Program-made: the position numbers and the translations under genes | NCBI GenBank assembly: GCA_016708765.1 | Contig: JADJFD010000005.1 | Coordinates: forward strand, 1 to 64,000 | Direction of reading: 5' to 3' | Length of the DNA: 64,000 bases | Source: Chitinophagaceae bacterium | GTDB lineage: Bacteria; Bacteroidota; Bacteroidia; Chitinophagales; Chitinophagaceae | Notes under the pieces: model-generated | The model's database searches: none | Told to the model about the DNA's origin: nothing | What the model saw: the letters and a program-made list of their open reading frames with translations, nothing else | Part shown: positions 54,701 to 62,910 of the stretch, piece after piece | Position numbering within the stretch: position 1 is the stretch's first letter | Layout of the letters: every line of letters begins with the position of its first letter

Positions 54701-55403
54701 TGAGTTGATGGTTGGCCCTTACTACAACCGTTATTGGAATGATTATAACGACAATGAAAAAAATGTTTTAAGAGACCCTAGGCAAGTAGGTCTTGATTCC
54801 GCTGATGTCTACAGCATCAAATCTTATACTGGTGGTAAATTTATAATGCAGTTTGATAACCGGAATAATAAACTTTTTCCCACCCGTGGAATATTCTGGA
54901 AAAATCAATTTGTAGCCACTGCTGGTAATGGATTTAACACCAACAATTTTGTGAAATATACCACTGATATGTCCATCTATGCAAGCTTTAAAGACCCGGC
55001 TAAGATGGTTATTGCATTAGGTTTTGGCGGCGGCCGTATTCTCTCAAAAAACTTTGAATTCTTTCAGGCTTTATCATTAGGTGTTGATAATCCAAATATA
55101 CATGGCTTCAGAAAGAACAGATACTCGGGATCTTCTTTATTATACGGAAGTGTAGAAGTGAAATTGGAATTGTTTAATCTCAACTCTTATATTATACCTG
55201 GCCCAGTTGGTCTTACCGCATTTTACGATATTGGCCGGGTGTGGATGCGAGGAGAAGATTCCAGAAAATGGCATGGCGCCTATGGTGGTGGAATATATTT
55301 TATACCATTCAACAATTTCATCATTTCAGCCACTGCTGGTTTTTCTGCTAATGAAAGATTACTAAACTTTAACATGGGTACAAGAGTCAATCTTACTTTT
55401 TGA
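51732..55403 (+). CDS. Metallophosphoesterase + kinase-like + Omp85-type barrel fusion protein
   Basis: A 1223-aa exported protein. The signal peptide is MKKYIVLSCCLVMMCMTLKAQ. Residues ~27-300 form a calcineurin-like phosphoesterase (GDAGQ, YLGDNLYKHGLP, IPGNHDWHNGN, ADHHPF, VSGHEHN). From ~410 a kinase-like domain follows with MGQNYRKEWSAPV, LIGDFDRHFDQWRWG near 592 and YPIPRDRDQAF near 617. Residues ~857-1223 form an outer-membrane beta-barrel (FLFGYNSDDGYMLGAG ... NMGTRVNLTF, terminal Phe). The last two parts match the paralogue at 48675-51237. It should sit in the outer membrane with its enzymatic domains in the periplasm or outside. A PAP2 phosphatase gene follows at 11 bp. Confidence 0.85.
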   Translation: MKKYIVLSCCLVMMCMTLKAQTDTIARRIILIGDAGQLTDGRHPVVDAVKNNIPLDKKTTVLYLGDNLYKHGLPDIENSGYDISRAILDSQVSIAKNTPAKVIMIPGNHDWHNGNRNGYDAVVRQQLYVDFIKMDSVDAKFEPENGCPGPEVVNIGNDIILLIFDSQWWLHPYDKPGIESDCDCKTEIEVVSKIREIATKNTDKLIIVADHHPFKSNGVHGGFFTFKQHLFPFTDIKRSLYVPLPLLGSIYVIARSVFGASQDLKHPAYANMINQITGAIETSLAPNVIFVSGHEHNLQHIKEGKYNYIVSGGGCKQSRISKRNNGLFNTTDFGFAVLEVSTNKNVNLSIYTVTDSLRNPYNSFILNYKKTIVTPIDSIQTPVVLGNQELKFEDAVTKPASTTLPVIGGLKKYLMGQNYRKEWSAPVNMKVLDIRKEKGGLKIESLGGGQQTRSLRLKDKNGKEWVLRGVNKNIETALPEEFRGTAAEDFTPELNSAAHPYGALIVPSLAEPLNILTSKPELFFVPDDPNLGIYRLLFANTVCLLEQRNFALAEDKSISTSKVFTEILEDNDHRPDQPKALTARLLDILIGDFDRHFDQWRWGVTDTGKGKLYYPIPRDRDQAFFISEGKIFRAVTGRELPFLKGFRKNIHEVTWLGYTARDFDRIFLNGLTKNEWESSITNFKTQITDSVIRNAVNKLPPEIFPLSGEKIIRKLISRRDHLDKEAIKYYKFISRKVNVIGSNQKEYFKVSTHNDSLRVRVYERGRGNDTSFVMYTRTFDPAVTKEIRLFGLNDQDVFDIDENVSSRIKLRIIGGKDNDTFNIRGNIKNIIYDKLSDVNYIKNKSHTKNKFSADPPSTGRSILGYQYNTTKFPQFLFGYNSDDGYMLGAGISKTTYGFENLPYATQQQLSVLYALNRKAFQVKYNGVFNHITKDKDLLVNINYLLPALRNFTGFGNETLVSNEGSFDFYRSRYKSFEAEVLIRKRLFERLELMVGPYYNRYWNDYNDNEKNVLRDPRQVGLDSADVYSIKSYTGGKFIMQFDNRNNKLFPTRGIFWKNQFVATAGNGFNTNNFVKYTTDMSIYASFKDPAKMVIALGFGGGRILSKNFEFFQALSLGVDNPNIHGFRKNRYSGSSLLYGSVEVKLELFNLNSYIIPGPVGLTAFYDIGRVWMRGEDSRKWHGAYGGGIYFIPFNNFIISATAGFSANERLLNFNMGTRVNLTF

Positions 55404-55414
55404 TTTAATTCAGG

Positions 55415-56065
55415 ATGGAAATAAATCCTACAAAAAAGAATACGACACTATATAAGTTAGCGTTTTGTATTGCTGCCGCAATACTATTGTTGATTATATG
55501 GATGGTTTTTATTGCAAAGAATACAAAGCCTGACGAATGCATATTAAATTTTCTTTCCTATCATGTATCTGCTTCACGAACTAATGCAATGAATGTGATT
55601 ACTTTTTTTGGTAATCACAGTTTCTTAATACCAGGCACTTTTTTAGTTATTGCTTTCTTCCTTTTACAGAAAAATAAACAAGATGCTCTTCGGGTATTAA
55701 TTGTTGCTTTAAGCAGCCTTGGTTTAATGTCGTTATTAAAAAGTCTCTTTCATCGGCCCCGACCAATTAATCCACTAGTTGATGGGATAACTAACTTTAG
55801 TTTCCCCAGCGGACATGCCTATATGAGTGTGGCATTTTTTGGTTTGCTTATTTATTATATCTCACTCAGACTGAAAGCAAGATGGTGGAAACCTGTTCTG
55901 ATTTGCGTTCTTCTTTTAATAATTTTCTTAATTGGCTTCAGCCGTGTTTACCTGAGAGTGCATTACACAACAGATGTATTAGCAGGCTGGATTTTTGGCA
56001 GCTTGTGGGTGGTGTTATGTTTAGCTATTTTAGATAAACTATTTAATAAGAGGTCTGCTACTTAG
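55415..56065 (+). CDS. PAP2 superfamily membrane phosphatase
   Basis: A 216-aa membrane protein with six helices. The phosphatase motifs are KSLFHRPRP (KxxxxxxRP, near residue 110), SFPSGHAYMS (PSGH, near 131) and SRVYLRVHYTTDVLAGW (SRxxxxxHxxxD, near 175). It dephosphorylates lipid phosphates such as phosphatidic acid or undecaprenyl pyrophosphate. It lies 11 bp behind the phosphoesterase-kinase-barrel gene and is probably co-transcribed. It converges with the SdiA-regulated gene, with an 8-bp overlap. Confidence 0.93.
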   Translation: MEINPTKKNTTLYKLAFCIAAAILLLIIWMVFIAKNTKPDECILNFLSYHVSASRTNAMNVITFFGNHSFLIPGTFLVIAFFLLQKNKQDALRVLIVALSSLGLMSLLKSLFHRPRPINPLVDGITNFSFPSGHAYMSVAFFGLLIYYISLRLKARWWKPVLICVLLLIIFLIGFSRVYLRVHYTTDVLAGWIFGSLWVVLCLAILDKLFNKRSAT

Positions 56066-57596
56066 CAATAAATTTAAAGATTGTAGCCGTTCCTTCTCCA
56101 CCTTCATTTGAAATATATAAATCGCCATTGGGTGCAAATGTTAGCCCTTCCGGTTGATTATACAAAACAGGATCAAGCTTAATTACTTCTTCTACAACAC
56201 CTTTGTCAGAAGCTATTACCATAATTTTTCCTACAGATGCCACGATATATAATTTCCCGTTTACAGGGTTAATCCCAGCAGCCGATGGTTTAAATTCAGC
56301 TTTTTCATCATTAAGTATCTTTTTTATTTCGCTAATAGCAATTGTGTAAACCGGCTCTGCAATAAATTTTTGGGTTGCCAAATCGAACCGGTATGCTTTT
56401 CTAATTTCATCTTTTTCTTTGGAGCAATCTTTACAAAGAAGAATAAGCGATTTGCCATCACCTTCAAGATACATTGCCTCAAATTCGTTGGTACCACTTA
56501 ATCCAAGATTATATTCTGTGGTTGCAAGTGAGCTATCTTTTGTGGAAACTTTAATAACAATTCCCGGACTTAAAAGCATATAAACTGCAGTATCGGTATA
56601 TACAATATCCTCGTAATCTCCTTTACCACCAAACTTTACTCCAGATATTTCTGTTAAATGCTTTCCTAATTCCATTTTCTCATTGGGAGAAGAAAAGTTA
56701 TAACCTGATTTTATAATTTCTTGTTTTGCAACTTCACTTACAGCTATGTAAGGAAATTTCAAGAGTGTTGCTTTGGCATTTACCCCTTCATTAGAAATAT
56801 ACATCTCGCCATTTTGCTTAAATGTAATTCCCTCCGCTTGCGGGAAAAGTTTTGGCGAAAGCTTATGAACAGATTCAACAACGCCATTCAAATCTGTAAC
56901 CGCTAATTGATTACTTGCAGAAGAAAGAATATATAATTTTTGCAATTTGGGATGAATAGCTGCAGCTGAAGGTTGAAATTTAGAAGTTTTGAAAGGAGAA
57001 AGTGCTGCCACCTTTGCAGCGTCAATTACATAAAGCGGTTTATTATCAAAGCCCAGCGAGTCAGGGTAGAAAGCATAAGCACTTACCGAATTTGCATTGT
57101 CCGATTCACAGTTTTTGCAAATAAGTACCAGCGCATTATTTTTCGTATCGCTGTACATCGTTTCGAAGTCATTGGTACCTTGCAACGGAACTTTACCTAA
57201 TTCCATTGAGGAGGTTTTGCCTTCATTATCTTTTACAAACCTAAAAATGGTTCCATCGCTTCGTAAAATATAGGGTACACCATTTAAAACGGCCACTTCT
57301 TCGTAATCTCCATTAGGGCCAAAAACATACTCCCCATTTATTGCTTTAGATTCTTTATCAAGAGTAAAGAGTTTTCCTAGTTCGTCATTTACAGCGTAAA
57401 AAATATTGGCTTTAGAATCCCACTCAAGCCCCGATATTTCTAACAGTCTCTCATCTATCTTAAAAGTGAACACCTGCGAAAAATCATAGTGGGGAGGAGA
57501 TGTAAGCACTATTGTTTTTGGACGGCAACCTGAAAAAGCCAATCCTACCAGCCCAACCGCTAAAAAGAAACTAATCCGGAAATTTAAAAAAGTCAT
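56058..57596 (-). CDS. SdiA-regulated domain lipoprotein with two tandem propeller-like repeats
   Basis: From the ATG at 57594-57596 the protein is 512 aa with a lipoprotein signal ending VGLAFSGC. A longer start at 57623 was rejected. Two homologous SdiA-regulated (YjiK-like) beta-propeller halves are visible: LLEISGLEWDSK...GTNDFETMYSD...LICKNC...PSAAAIHP...FPQAEGITFKQNGEMYISNEG, and LTEISGVKFGG...GTNEFEAMYLE...LLCKDC...PSAAGINP...YNQPEGLTFAPNGDLYISNEG. The second half lacks about 35 residues near its start. The Cys pairs CKNC and CKDC are also duplicated. Function is unknown; binding of a cell-surface ligand or an esterase-like role are possible. Confidence 0.78.
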   Translation of the reverse strand: MTFLNFRISFFLAVGLVGLAFSGCRPKTIVLTSPPHYDFSQVFTFKIDERLLEISGLEWDSKANIFYAVNDELGKLFTLDKESKAINGEYVFGPNGDYEEVAVLNGVPYILRSDGTIFRFVKDNEGKTSSMELGKVPLQGTNDFETMYSDTKNNALVLICKNCESDNANSVSAYAFYPDSLGFDNKPLYVIDAAKVAALSPFKTSKFQPSAAAIHPKLQKLYILSSASNQLAVTDLNGVVESVHKLSPKLFPQAEGITFKQNGEMYISNEGVNAKATLLKFPYIAVSEVAKQEIIKSGYNFSSPNEKMELGKHLTEISGVKFGGKGDYEDIVYTDTAVYMLLSPGIVIKVSTKDSSLATTEYNLGLSGTNEFEAMYLEGDGKSLILLCKDCSKEKDEIRKAYRFDLATQKFIAEPVYTIAISEIKKILNDEKAEFKPSAAGINPVNGKLYIVASVGKIMVIASDKGVVEEVIKLDPVLYNQPEGLTFAPNGDLYISNEGGEGTATIFKFIAK

Positions 57597-57605
57597 TGTT
57601 CTTAT

Positions 57606-57635
57606 TTTGTTTAAATTTATCAAAACTTATCTTTA
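57606..57635 (+). promoter_or_regulatory. Promoter candidate for the HD-Pycsar-effector gene
   Basis: TTTG (57606-57609), 18 bases, then TATCTTTA (57628-57635), one base off TAnnTTTG. The ATG follows at 57640, so the leader would be very short. Confidence 0.4.
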
Positions 57636-57639
57636 TAGC

Positions 57640-58905
57640 ATGACAGAAAATCAATTAGCACTGATTCGGGATGCCAAAACCTTTGTAACCGTCTTATTTA
57701 CTGACAAACTTAACAAAAACATCCGTTTTCATACATTAGAACATACAGAAGAAGTGGTGGCTGCCTGCGAAAGAATGGCCGACTATTACCATATACCTGA
57801 TGAAGAGCAAACTGCTTTGCTTATTGCAGCATGGTTTCATGATACAGGCTACACCGGCGGGCAGGCCAAAGACCATGAAACGCTAAGTGCCCAGCTTGCT
57901 ACAGATTTTTTGGCAACACAGAATGTATCACCCGAAACATCCGGAAAAGTCATCAGCTGCATTAATGCAACTCGGATGCCGCAAACACCAACCAACTCAT
58001 TAGAAAAGATAATTTGCGATGCTGATCTTTTTCACCTCGGCACTGATGCGTTCAGAGATAAAACAAATTTGCTTAGAAAAGAGTTGAAAAATTTTGGTGA
58101 TGAAGAAATTACTAAAAATGATTGGTGGAAAAAGAATATTGAGTTTTTGCAAGCTCATAAATATTTTACCACTTACGGACAGGAAACACTGCAGCCAATT
58201 AAAGAAGTACATATAAAAACACTTATAGAGGAGCTCAGTGACTTGGATGACAAAACAAAGAAAAAAAAGAAATCGAAAAATACCGATGATATTATCGTTG
58301 AAGCGTTACAGATTGAAGATGATGATAAAAAAAAGAAGAAAGAAAAAAGTAATCAATCAGAAAGAGGTATTGCTACTGTGTTCCGTATTATGGCACAGAA
58401 TCAGAATAACCTGAGTCAGATGGCAGACTCTAAAGCAAATATTCTTATTTCTGTAAATGCGATTATACTAAGTATTGTAATTTCTCAACTTATTACAAAA
58501 TTAGATTCAAACCCTAATTTATTGATCCCCTTTTTCGCACTGGTAATTGTATGTGTTTCCACAATCGTTTTTTCTATACTTGCAACAAGACCCAATGTAA
58601 ACCACGGTACTTTTACACAAGAAGACATTCATAATAAAAAAACCAACTTACTTTTCTTTGGTAACTTTTATAAAATGAATTTGCCTGATTACGATTGGGC
58701 AATGGGAGAAATGCTCAATGATAAAGATTATCTGTACAGTAGCATTGTAAAAGATACTTATTTTTTGGGTGTAGTGCTGGCAAAAAAATATAGTTTGCTA
58801 AGAATCGCCTATAATATCTTTATGTTTGGATTGATTCTAGTGATACTAGCTTTTGCATTGGCTTATGCTCTTCCACATCCGATGGAAATATATAAACCGG
58901 GATAA
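57640..58905 (+). CDS. HD-domain phosphohydrolase fused to a Pycsar-type transmembrane effector (DUF5706)
   Basis: A 421-aa protein from the ATG at 57640; a TTG start at 57607 was rejected. The N-terminal HD domain shows FHTLEHTEEV near residue 30, AAWFHDTGYTGG near 67 and CDADLFHLG near 126 (H...HD...D metal ligands). A Lys-rich linker follows (~200-235). The C-terminal part has MADSKANILISVNAIILSIVISQL near 260, a second helix near 295 and a last helix near 400, matching the PycTM/DUF5706 membrane effector. PycTM proteins are effectors of cyclic-nucleotide (Pycsar) phage defence. No PycC cyclase is visible here. The HD domain may hydrolyse a nucleotide signal (inference). Confidence 0.85.
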   Translation: MTENQLALIRDAKTFVTVLFTDKLNKNIRFHTLEHTEEVVAACERMADYYHIPDEEQTALLIAAWFHDTGYTGGQAKDHETLSAQLATDFLATQNVSPETSGKVISCINATRMPQTPTNSLEKIICDADLFHLGTDAFRDKTNLLRKELKNFGDEEITKNDWWKKNIEFLQAHKYFTTYGQETLQPIKEVHIKTLIEELSDLDDKTKKKKKSKNTDDIIVEALQIEDDDKKKKKEKSNQSERGIATVFRIMAQNQNNLSQMADSKANILISVNAIILSIVISQLITKLDSNPNLLIPFFALVIVCVSTIVFSILATRPNVNHGTFTQEDIHNKKTNLLFFGNFYKMNLPDYDWAMGEMLNDKDYLYSSIVKDTYFLGVVLAKKYSLLRIAYNIFMFGLILVILAFALAYALPHPMEIYKPG

Positions 58906-58922
58906 AACATTTACAGATATAT

Positions 58923-58959
58923 AAAAAAAATCCACCAATCTGCACTGGTGGATTTTTAT
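58923..58959. terminator. Bidirectional terminator between the HD-effector gene and korA
   Basis: AAAAATCCACCA and TGGTGGATTTTT form a stem, with T runs on both strands, between converging genes. Confidence 0.8.
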
Positions 58960-58977
58960 TTATGAAAATATTTTTTA

Positions 58978-60828
58978 TTAATCTCTCATCATCTCTTCCA
59001 GCTTCATCACCAATTCTGTTTTGGTAATTGGCACTCCCATTATTTTATTGTATCCTTTCGCATCCACAAAATAAACATCACGGATAATTTTTATAAGCTG
59101 GCCGTTATTAATTTCCGGAATTAATACAGTATCGAAGTTCTTAAGAATATCGCCGAGATTTTTTGGAAACGGACGAACGTATCTTAAATGTGCATGGCTG
59201 ATTTCATGTCCCTTCTTCTGCATTTCTGCACAGGCACTTTTTATTGCGCCGTATGTTGAACCCCAGCCCAATACTAATATTTTTCCTTTTTCGGGACCGC
59301 TGTCTAGTTTTTGTTCTGGAATATAATCTGCAATCTTATCTACTTTTTCCTGGCGAATCTTCACCATCAATTGGTGATTTTCCGGTTCGTAACTAATATT
59401 GCCTGTTACATTTTGTTTTTCCAAACCGCCTATGCGGTGTTCCAATCCTGGAGTGCCGGGTATGGCCCATGGTCTTGCTAGTTTCTCATCTCTTAAGTAG
59501 GGTTGAAACACTTCTTCCATATCGCCAAGGTCTGTTTTAAATTTTACCGTTATTGGCGGAAGTTCTTCTGAAACCGGAAACTTCCAGGGTTCTGCACCAT
59601 TGGCAATATAACCATCGCTTAAAAAAATAACCGGTGTCATATGCTGTACAGAAATGCGTACCGCTTCATACACTGCATCAAAACAATCGGCGGGAGTAGA
59701 TGCAGAAACAATTGGCATAGGGCATTCACCATTTCTTCCGTAATAGGCCTGCATCAAATCAGATTGTTCTGTTTTTGTTGGCAATCCTGTTGATGGACCA
59801 CCTCGTTGAATATTTATTATTATTAAAGGAATTTCAAGCATTACAGCAAGTCCCATTGCTTCGCCTTTTAATGCAATACCAGGTCCGCTAGAAGTGGTAA
59901 CGCCTAATGATCCGCCATATGCTGCACCGATTGCAGATGTTATGGCCGCAATCTCATCTTCGGCCTGAAAAGTCCTTACACCAAAATTTTTATACTTACT
60001 CAGGTCATGTAAAATATCTGATGCAGGTGTAATTGGATATGAACCTAAAAACAACGGCAACCCACTTTTCTGCGAAGCAGCAATCAAACCGAAAGAAACT
60101 CCCTGATTACCCATTATAGAACGATAATTGCCGGGTTCCATTTTTGCTTTCTCGACAGAATAAGTTGTAGTAAATATCTCTGTAGTATCGCCATAATTGT
60201 AACCAGCCTGCAACACTTTTACATTACTCTCATAAATCTCTGGCTTCTTTCCAAATTTTTCCTTTAAAAATTTGATTGTATTCTCCATGTCACGGTTGTA
60301 CATAAAATAAAGAACCCCAAGCACAAACATGTTCTTTGCCCTGTCTTTCTCCTTCATTCCCATTGTAAAATCCTTGAGTGCTTCTCTCGTCATCTTTGTA
60401 ACGTCCATCTTTATCACTTCGTAATTACTCAAGCTATCATTCTCAATGGGGTTTTCGCCATCAGGATAATTGGCAAGTCGTAAATTTTTGCTATCAAATC
60501 CATCGGTATTTACAATTATCTTACCGCCCTTCTTTAATGCCGAAAGATTTGTTTTTAGAGCAGCTGCATTCATGGCAATCAAAACATCCACAGTATCGCC
60601 AGGAGTATAAATGTTATCGGATGAAAATCGTAACTGAAATCCACTTACACCGGGCAATGTGCCTATTGGAGCTCTTATCTCTGCCGGAAAGTCCGGAAAA
60701 GTAGAAAGATCAATACCTAATAAAGCTGTGTTATTTGTAAACTGGGTACCAGTTAACTGCATTCCATCACCACTATCGCCTGCAAACTTGATAACTACGT
60801 CTTGTAATACTTCTTGTTTCCTTTCCAT
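58978..60828 (-). CDS. korA: 2-oxoacid:acceptor oxidoreductase, gamma-alpha fused subunit (2-oxoglutarate:ferredoxin type)
   Basis: A 616-aa protein with an N-terminal gamma domain (VIKFAGDSGDGMQLTGTQFTNN, GTLPGVSGFQLRF) followed by the alpha subunit (GNQGVSFGLIAASQKSGLPLFLGSYPITPASDILHDLS, FQAEDEIAAITSAIGAAYGG, TSSGPGIALKGEAMGLAVMLE, QRGGPSTGLPTKTEQSDL). It oxidises 2-oxoglutarate or similar to the acyl-CoA with ferredoxin when combined with a beta subunit. The beta gene (korB), normally adjacent, is not seen in the sequenced flanks. Downstream lies a terminator, and upstream there is no beta-like gene in the window. Confidence 0.93.
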   Translation of the reverse strand: MERKQEVLQDVVIKFAGDSGDGMQLTGTQFTNNTALLGIDLSTFPDFPAEIRAPIGTLPGVSGFQLRFSSDNIYTPGDTVDVLIAMNAAALKTNLSALKKGGKIIVNTDGFDSKNLRLANYPDGENPIENDSLSNYEVIKMDVTKMTREALKDFTMGMKEKDRAKNMFVLGVLYFMYNRDMENTIKFLKEKFGKKPEIYESNVKVLQAGYNYGDTTEIFTTTYSVEKAKMEPGNYRSIMGNQGVSFGLIAASQKSGLPLFLGSYPITPASDILHDLSKYKNFGVRTFQAEDEIAAITSAIGAAYGGSLGVTTSSGPGIALKGEAMGLAVMLEIPLIIINIQRGGPSTGLPTKTEQSDLMQAYYGRNGECPMPIVSASTPADCFDAVYEAVRISVQHMTPVIFLSDGYIANGAEPWKFPVSEELPPITVKFKTDLGDMEEVFQPYLRDEKLARPWAIPGTPGLEHRIGGLEKQNVTGNISYEPENHQLMVKIRQEKVDKIADYIPEQKLDSGPEKGKILVLGWGSTYGAIKSACAEMQKKGHEISHAHLRYVRPFPKNLGDILKNFDTVLIPEINNGQLIKIIRDVYFVDAKGYNKIMGVPITKTELVMKLEEMMRD

Positions 60829-60950
60829 ATGGTTATAATCTTATCCTGCGAATTTAAAACATCTTAGTGTGGAATTGCCAATTGGTCTATAAAAATTGCT
60901 CCGTTGAGAACATTTCTTATACAAACAATTCCATATTAATAGCATAGCAG

Positions 60951-61355
60951 CTAGTACCAGTCTTTCCCCTCGGCAAGGCTTTTCAAAAAATCAGCCGCTT
61001 CATTATTCATAGCCGTGCTGCTTAGTTCACCATTAATATCTTGTATAAAATGGCGACAACCATCGCCTGAATAGTTAAAGGACACATCCGCAGCAATTTT
61101 CCCTTTTTTGTAAAATAACAGATTGCCATCATAACCACACTTATAGGCCTCGCTTGTTTTACCATCTACAAACCCTGCTAGTTTTTCTATGGCTTTGTTT
61201 TCTGTAGTGGTTACTGTTTTTGCAATGTTATTTGTTTGTGGTTCGTTGAAATTGATAACGAGACTGTCGCTTCCAGTCAATTGTTTACCGGTGGCAGATT
61301 TCTCTGAACAGGAAACAAAACAAAGTATCAATGCAACAAATAAAAATAATTTCAT
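60951..61355 (-). CDS. Hypothetical lipoprotein
   Basis: From the ATG at 61353-61355 the protein is 134 aa with a lipobox signal (MKLFLFVALILCFVSC). A longer in-frame start at 61421 carries a hydrophobic but less convincing N-terminus. The mature part has YKCGYDGNLLFYKKGKIAADVSFNYSGDGCRHFI with two Cys that may pair, and no known domain. The two-part pattern (YxCGYDG...C) suggests a small secreted fold. It lies just downstream of a terminator for the gene before it (transcription right to left). Confidence 0.6.
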   Translation of the reverse strand: MKLFLFVALILCFVSCSEKSATGKQLTGSDSLVINFNEPQTNNIAKTVTTTENKAIEKLAGFVDGKTSEAYKCGYDGNLLFYKKGKIAADVSFNYSGDGCRHFIQDINGELSSTAMNNEAADFLKSLAEGKDWY

Positions 61356-61379
61356 GCTTACGGTTTTGCTGAAAGGTAT

Positions 61380-61409
61380 AAAATAAAAGACCAGCCATAA
61401 GGCTGGTCT
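61380..61409 (-). terminator. Intrinsic terminator after the beta-helix lipoprotein gene
   Basis: AGACCAGCC-ATAA-GGCTGGTCT with a T-rich tail on the minus strand, about 25 bases after the stop codon of the 61434-62887 gene. Confidence 0.75.
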
Positions 61410-61433
61410 GCTAATTATCATATAGGAATCTGA

Positions 61434-62887
61434 TTAATTATAATTGAATTTTGTCCAGCCTTTCCACCAGGTAGCATTAATTCCTGCTGGGGCAATAGCA
61501 CCCCTAAAGGTTGCTGTTTTGTCAAAAAAAGTGTCCCCAGTAAATTTCAGGTCGTCATAACTTCCGCCAGTCAGAATTTTTTGATTACCACTACTACCTG
61601 CAAATGGAGTTGGATCTGGTGCTGAATAGTTGAATGGTTGAATCAATTTTGCATCAGCTGCGTTGGTTAATATTTCGTTGTTAAAATATGAATTTGTAAA
61701 CCAGGTCGTCAATATAGCGTCAGAATTAATTGTAGTACCGGCAGTACCAGCAAATCGTACATTGATATTATTGCCAGCCAGTGTTACGTTGCGTAAACGA
61801 AGTGTACTGTCTTCAATATTTAAAGCAGTAGAAGTGCCTGTTGTAGCATCAATAAAAATACCTGTTGGCCATCCCATAATGATGGAATTGTAAATAGAAA
61901 TGCCAGAGTTTCTTCTTATTTGTGCCCCTGCCAGATATGTAGAGTTTCCAATGTTTGTTAATGTAGCTCTTGGGCCAATAGCAGTAATGTTACTGAATAC
62001 AGCACTTGTCTTAGGCGTTACAGTTCCACCACCAGAATTATTATCACTCTCAAATGCTTCTGACTTGGATATATCGGCAATCAATGAATCACGGATGATA
62101 AGACCAAACTGCACTTTACCACTGTAACCGTTATCGGTATCAAAATCATCATCCTGAGTTTTAAAGGCGATCAGATACTTACAATTCACTGTGCCACCAA
62201 AAAATTCATAGGCATCATCTTTTGCATATACTACCTGAATGTGGTCTATTGTAGTGCCACTGCCCACAGCAGCCAGCGTCAAACTATTAATTTCTTTATC
62301 AGGCTGAAAAGCATAGCCAGCAAATTCAATTCTTACATATTGTAATTTCCCTGAGTTATCATTGCTAATAGCAGTTGAAACCAATGCATCACCAGAACCA
62401 GCCAACCCATCTCCGTTCGCATTATCGATACCACCTTCAACCTGATACAAACCTTGTGTACCGTTGTAACTGGTGTTAATTGGTGCTTTACCACAAATTA
62501 CAATTCCACCCCAGTCGCCAGACTGTGGGTTCGGTGATCCTGATGTAAATATAATCGGTTCAGTAGGTGAACCAACGGCTTCAATCTTTGAACCTCTTGT
62601 AATAATCAATGTAGCCACATCCACACCACTGAAAGAACCTTTATAAGTGTTCCAGCTTCTATCGTCATTTTATGATTGCCCACTAGGTACACTAATCCTT
62701 TCAGGATATAAGTGTTTTCCTTCCGTAAGATGGTATCTGCATTGATGCGACCCTGCAAAGTGATTGTTTGCCCAGTAGTGCCGCTGCCAATGATGATTAT
62801 TTCTTTTTCGCCGTCTACTTCTATTTTACGGCAACCTGTAATGGCGATGCTTGCAAACGCAATTACTACAAAAAGATACTTTTTCAT
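61434..62887 (-). pseudogene. Beta-helix-like surface lipoprotein next to a TonB receptor, frameshifted
   Basis: Restored length is 484 aa. The first part (62606-62887 as read) has a lipoprotein signal MKKYLFVVIAFASIAITGC. One T missing in the TTT at 62640-62642 breaks the frame. Adding it reads TLIKGSFSGVDVATLIITRG and joins the second part (61434-62624). That part has GSPTEPIIFTSGSPNPQSGDWGG, QVEGGIDNANGDGLAG, YVRIEFAGYAFQPDKEINSLTL, YEFFGGTVNCKYLIAF and DDDFDTDNGYSGKVQFGL, a repetitive right-handed beta-helix-like pattern common in Bacteroidota surface proteins. It is downstream of a TonB-dependent receptor gene, and may be a substrate-binding partner (inference). Confidence 0.75.
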
Positions 62888-62910
62888 TTGTGTTTATTTT
62901 AAAAAGAATT

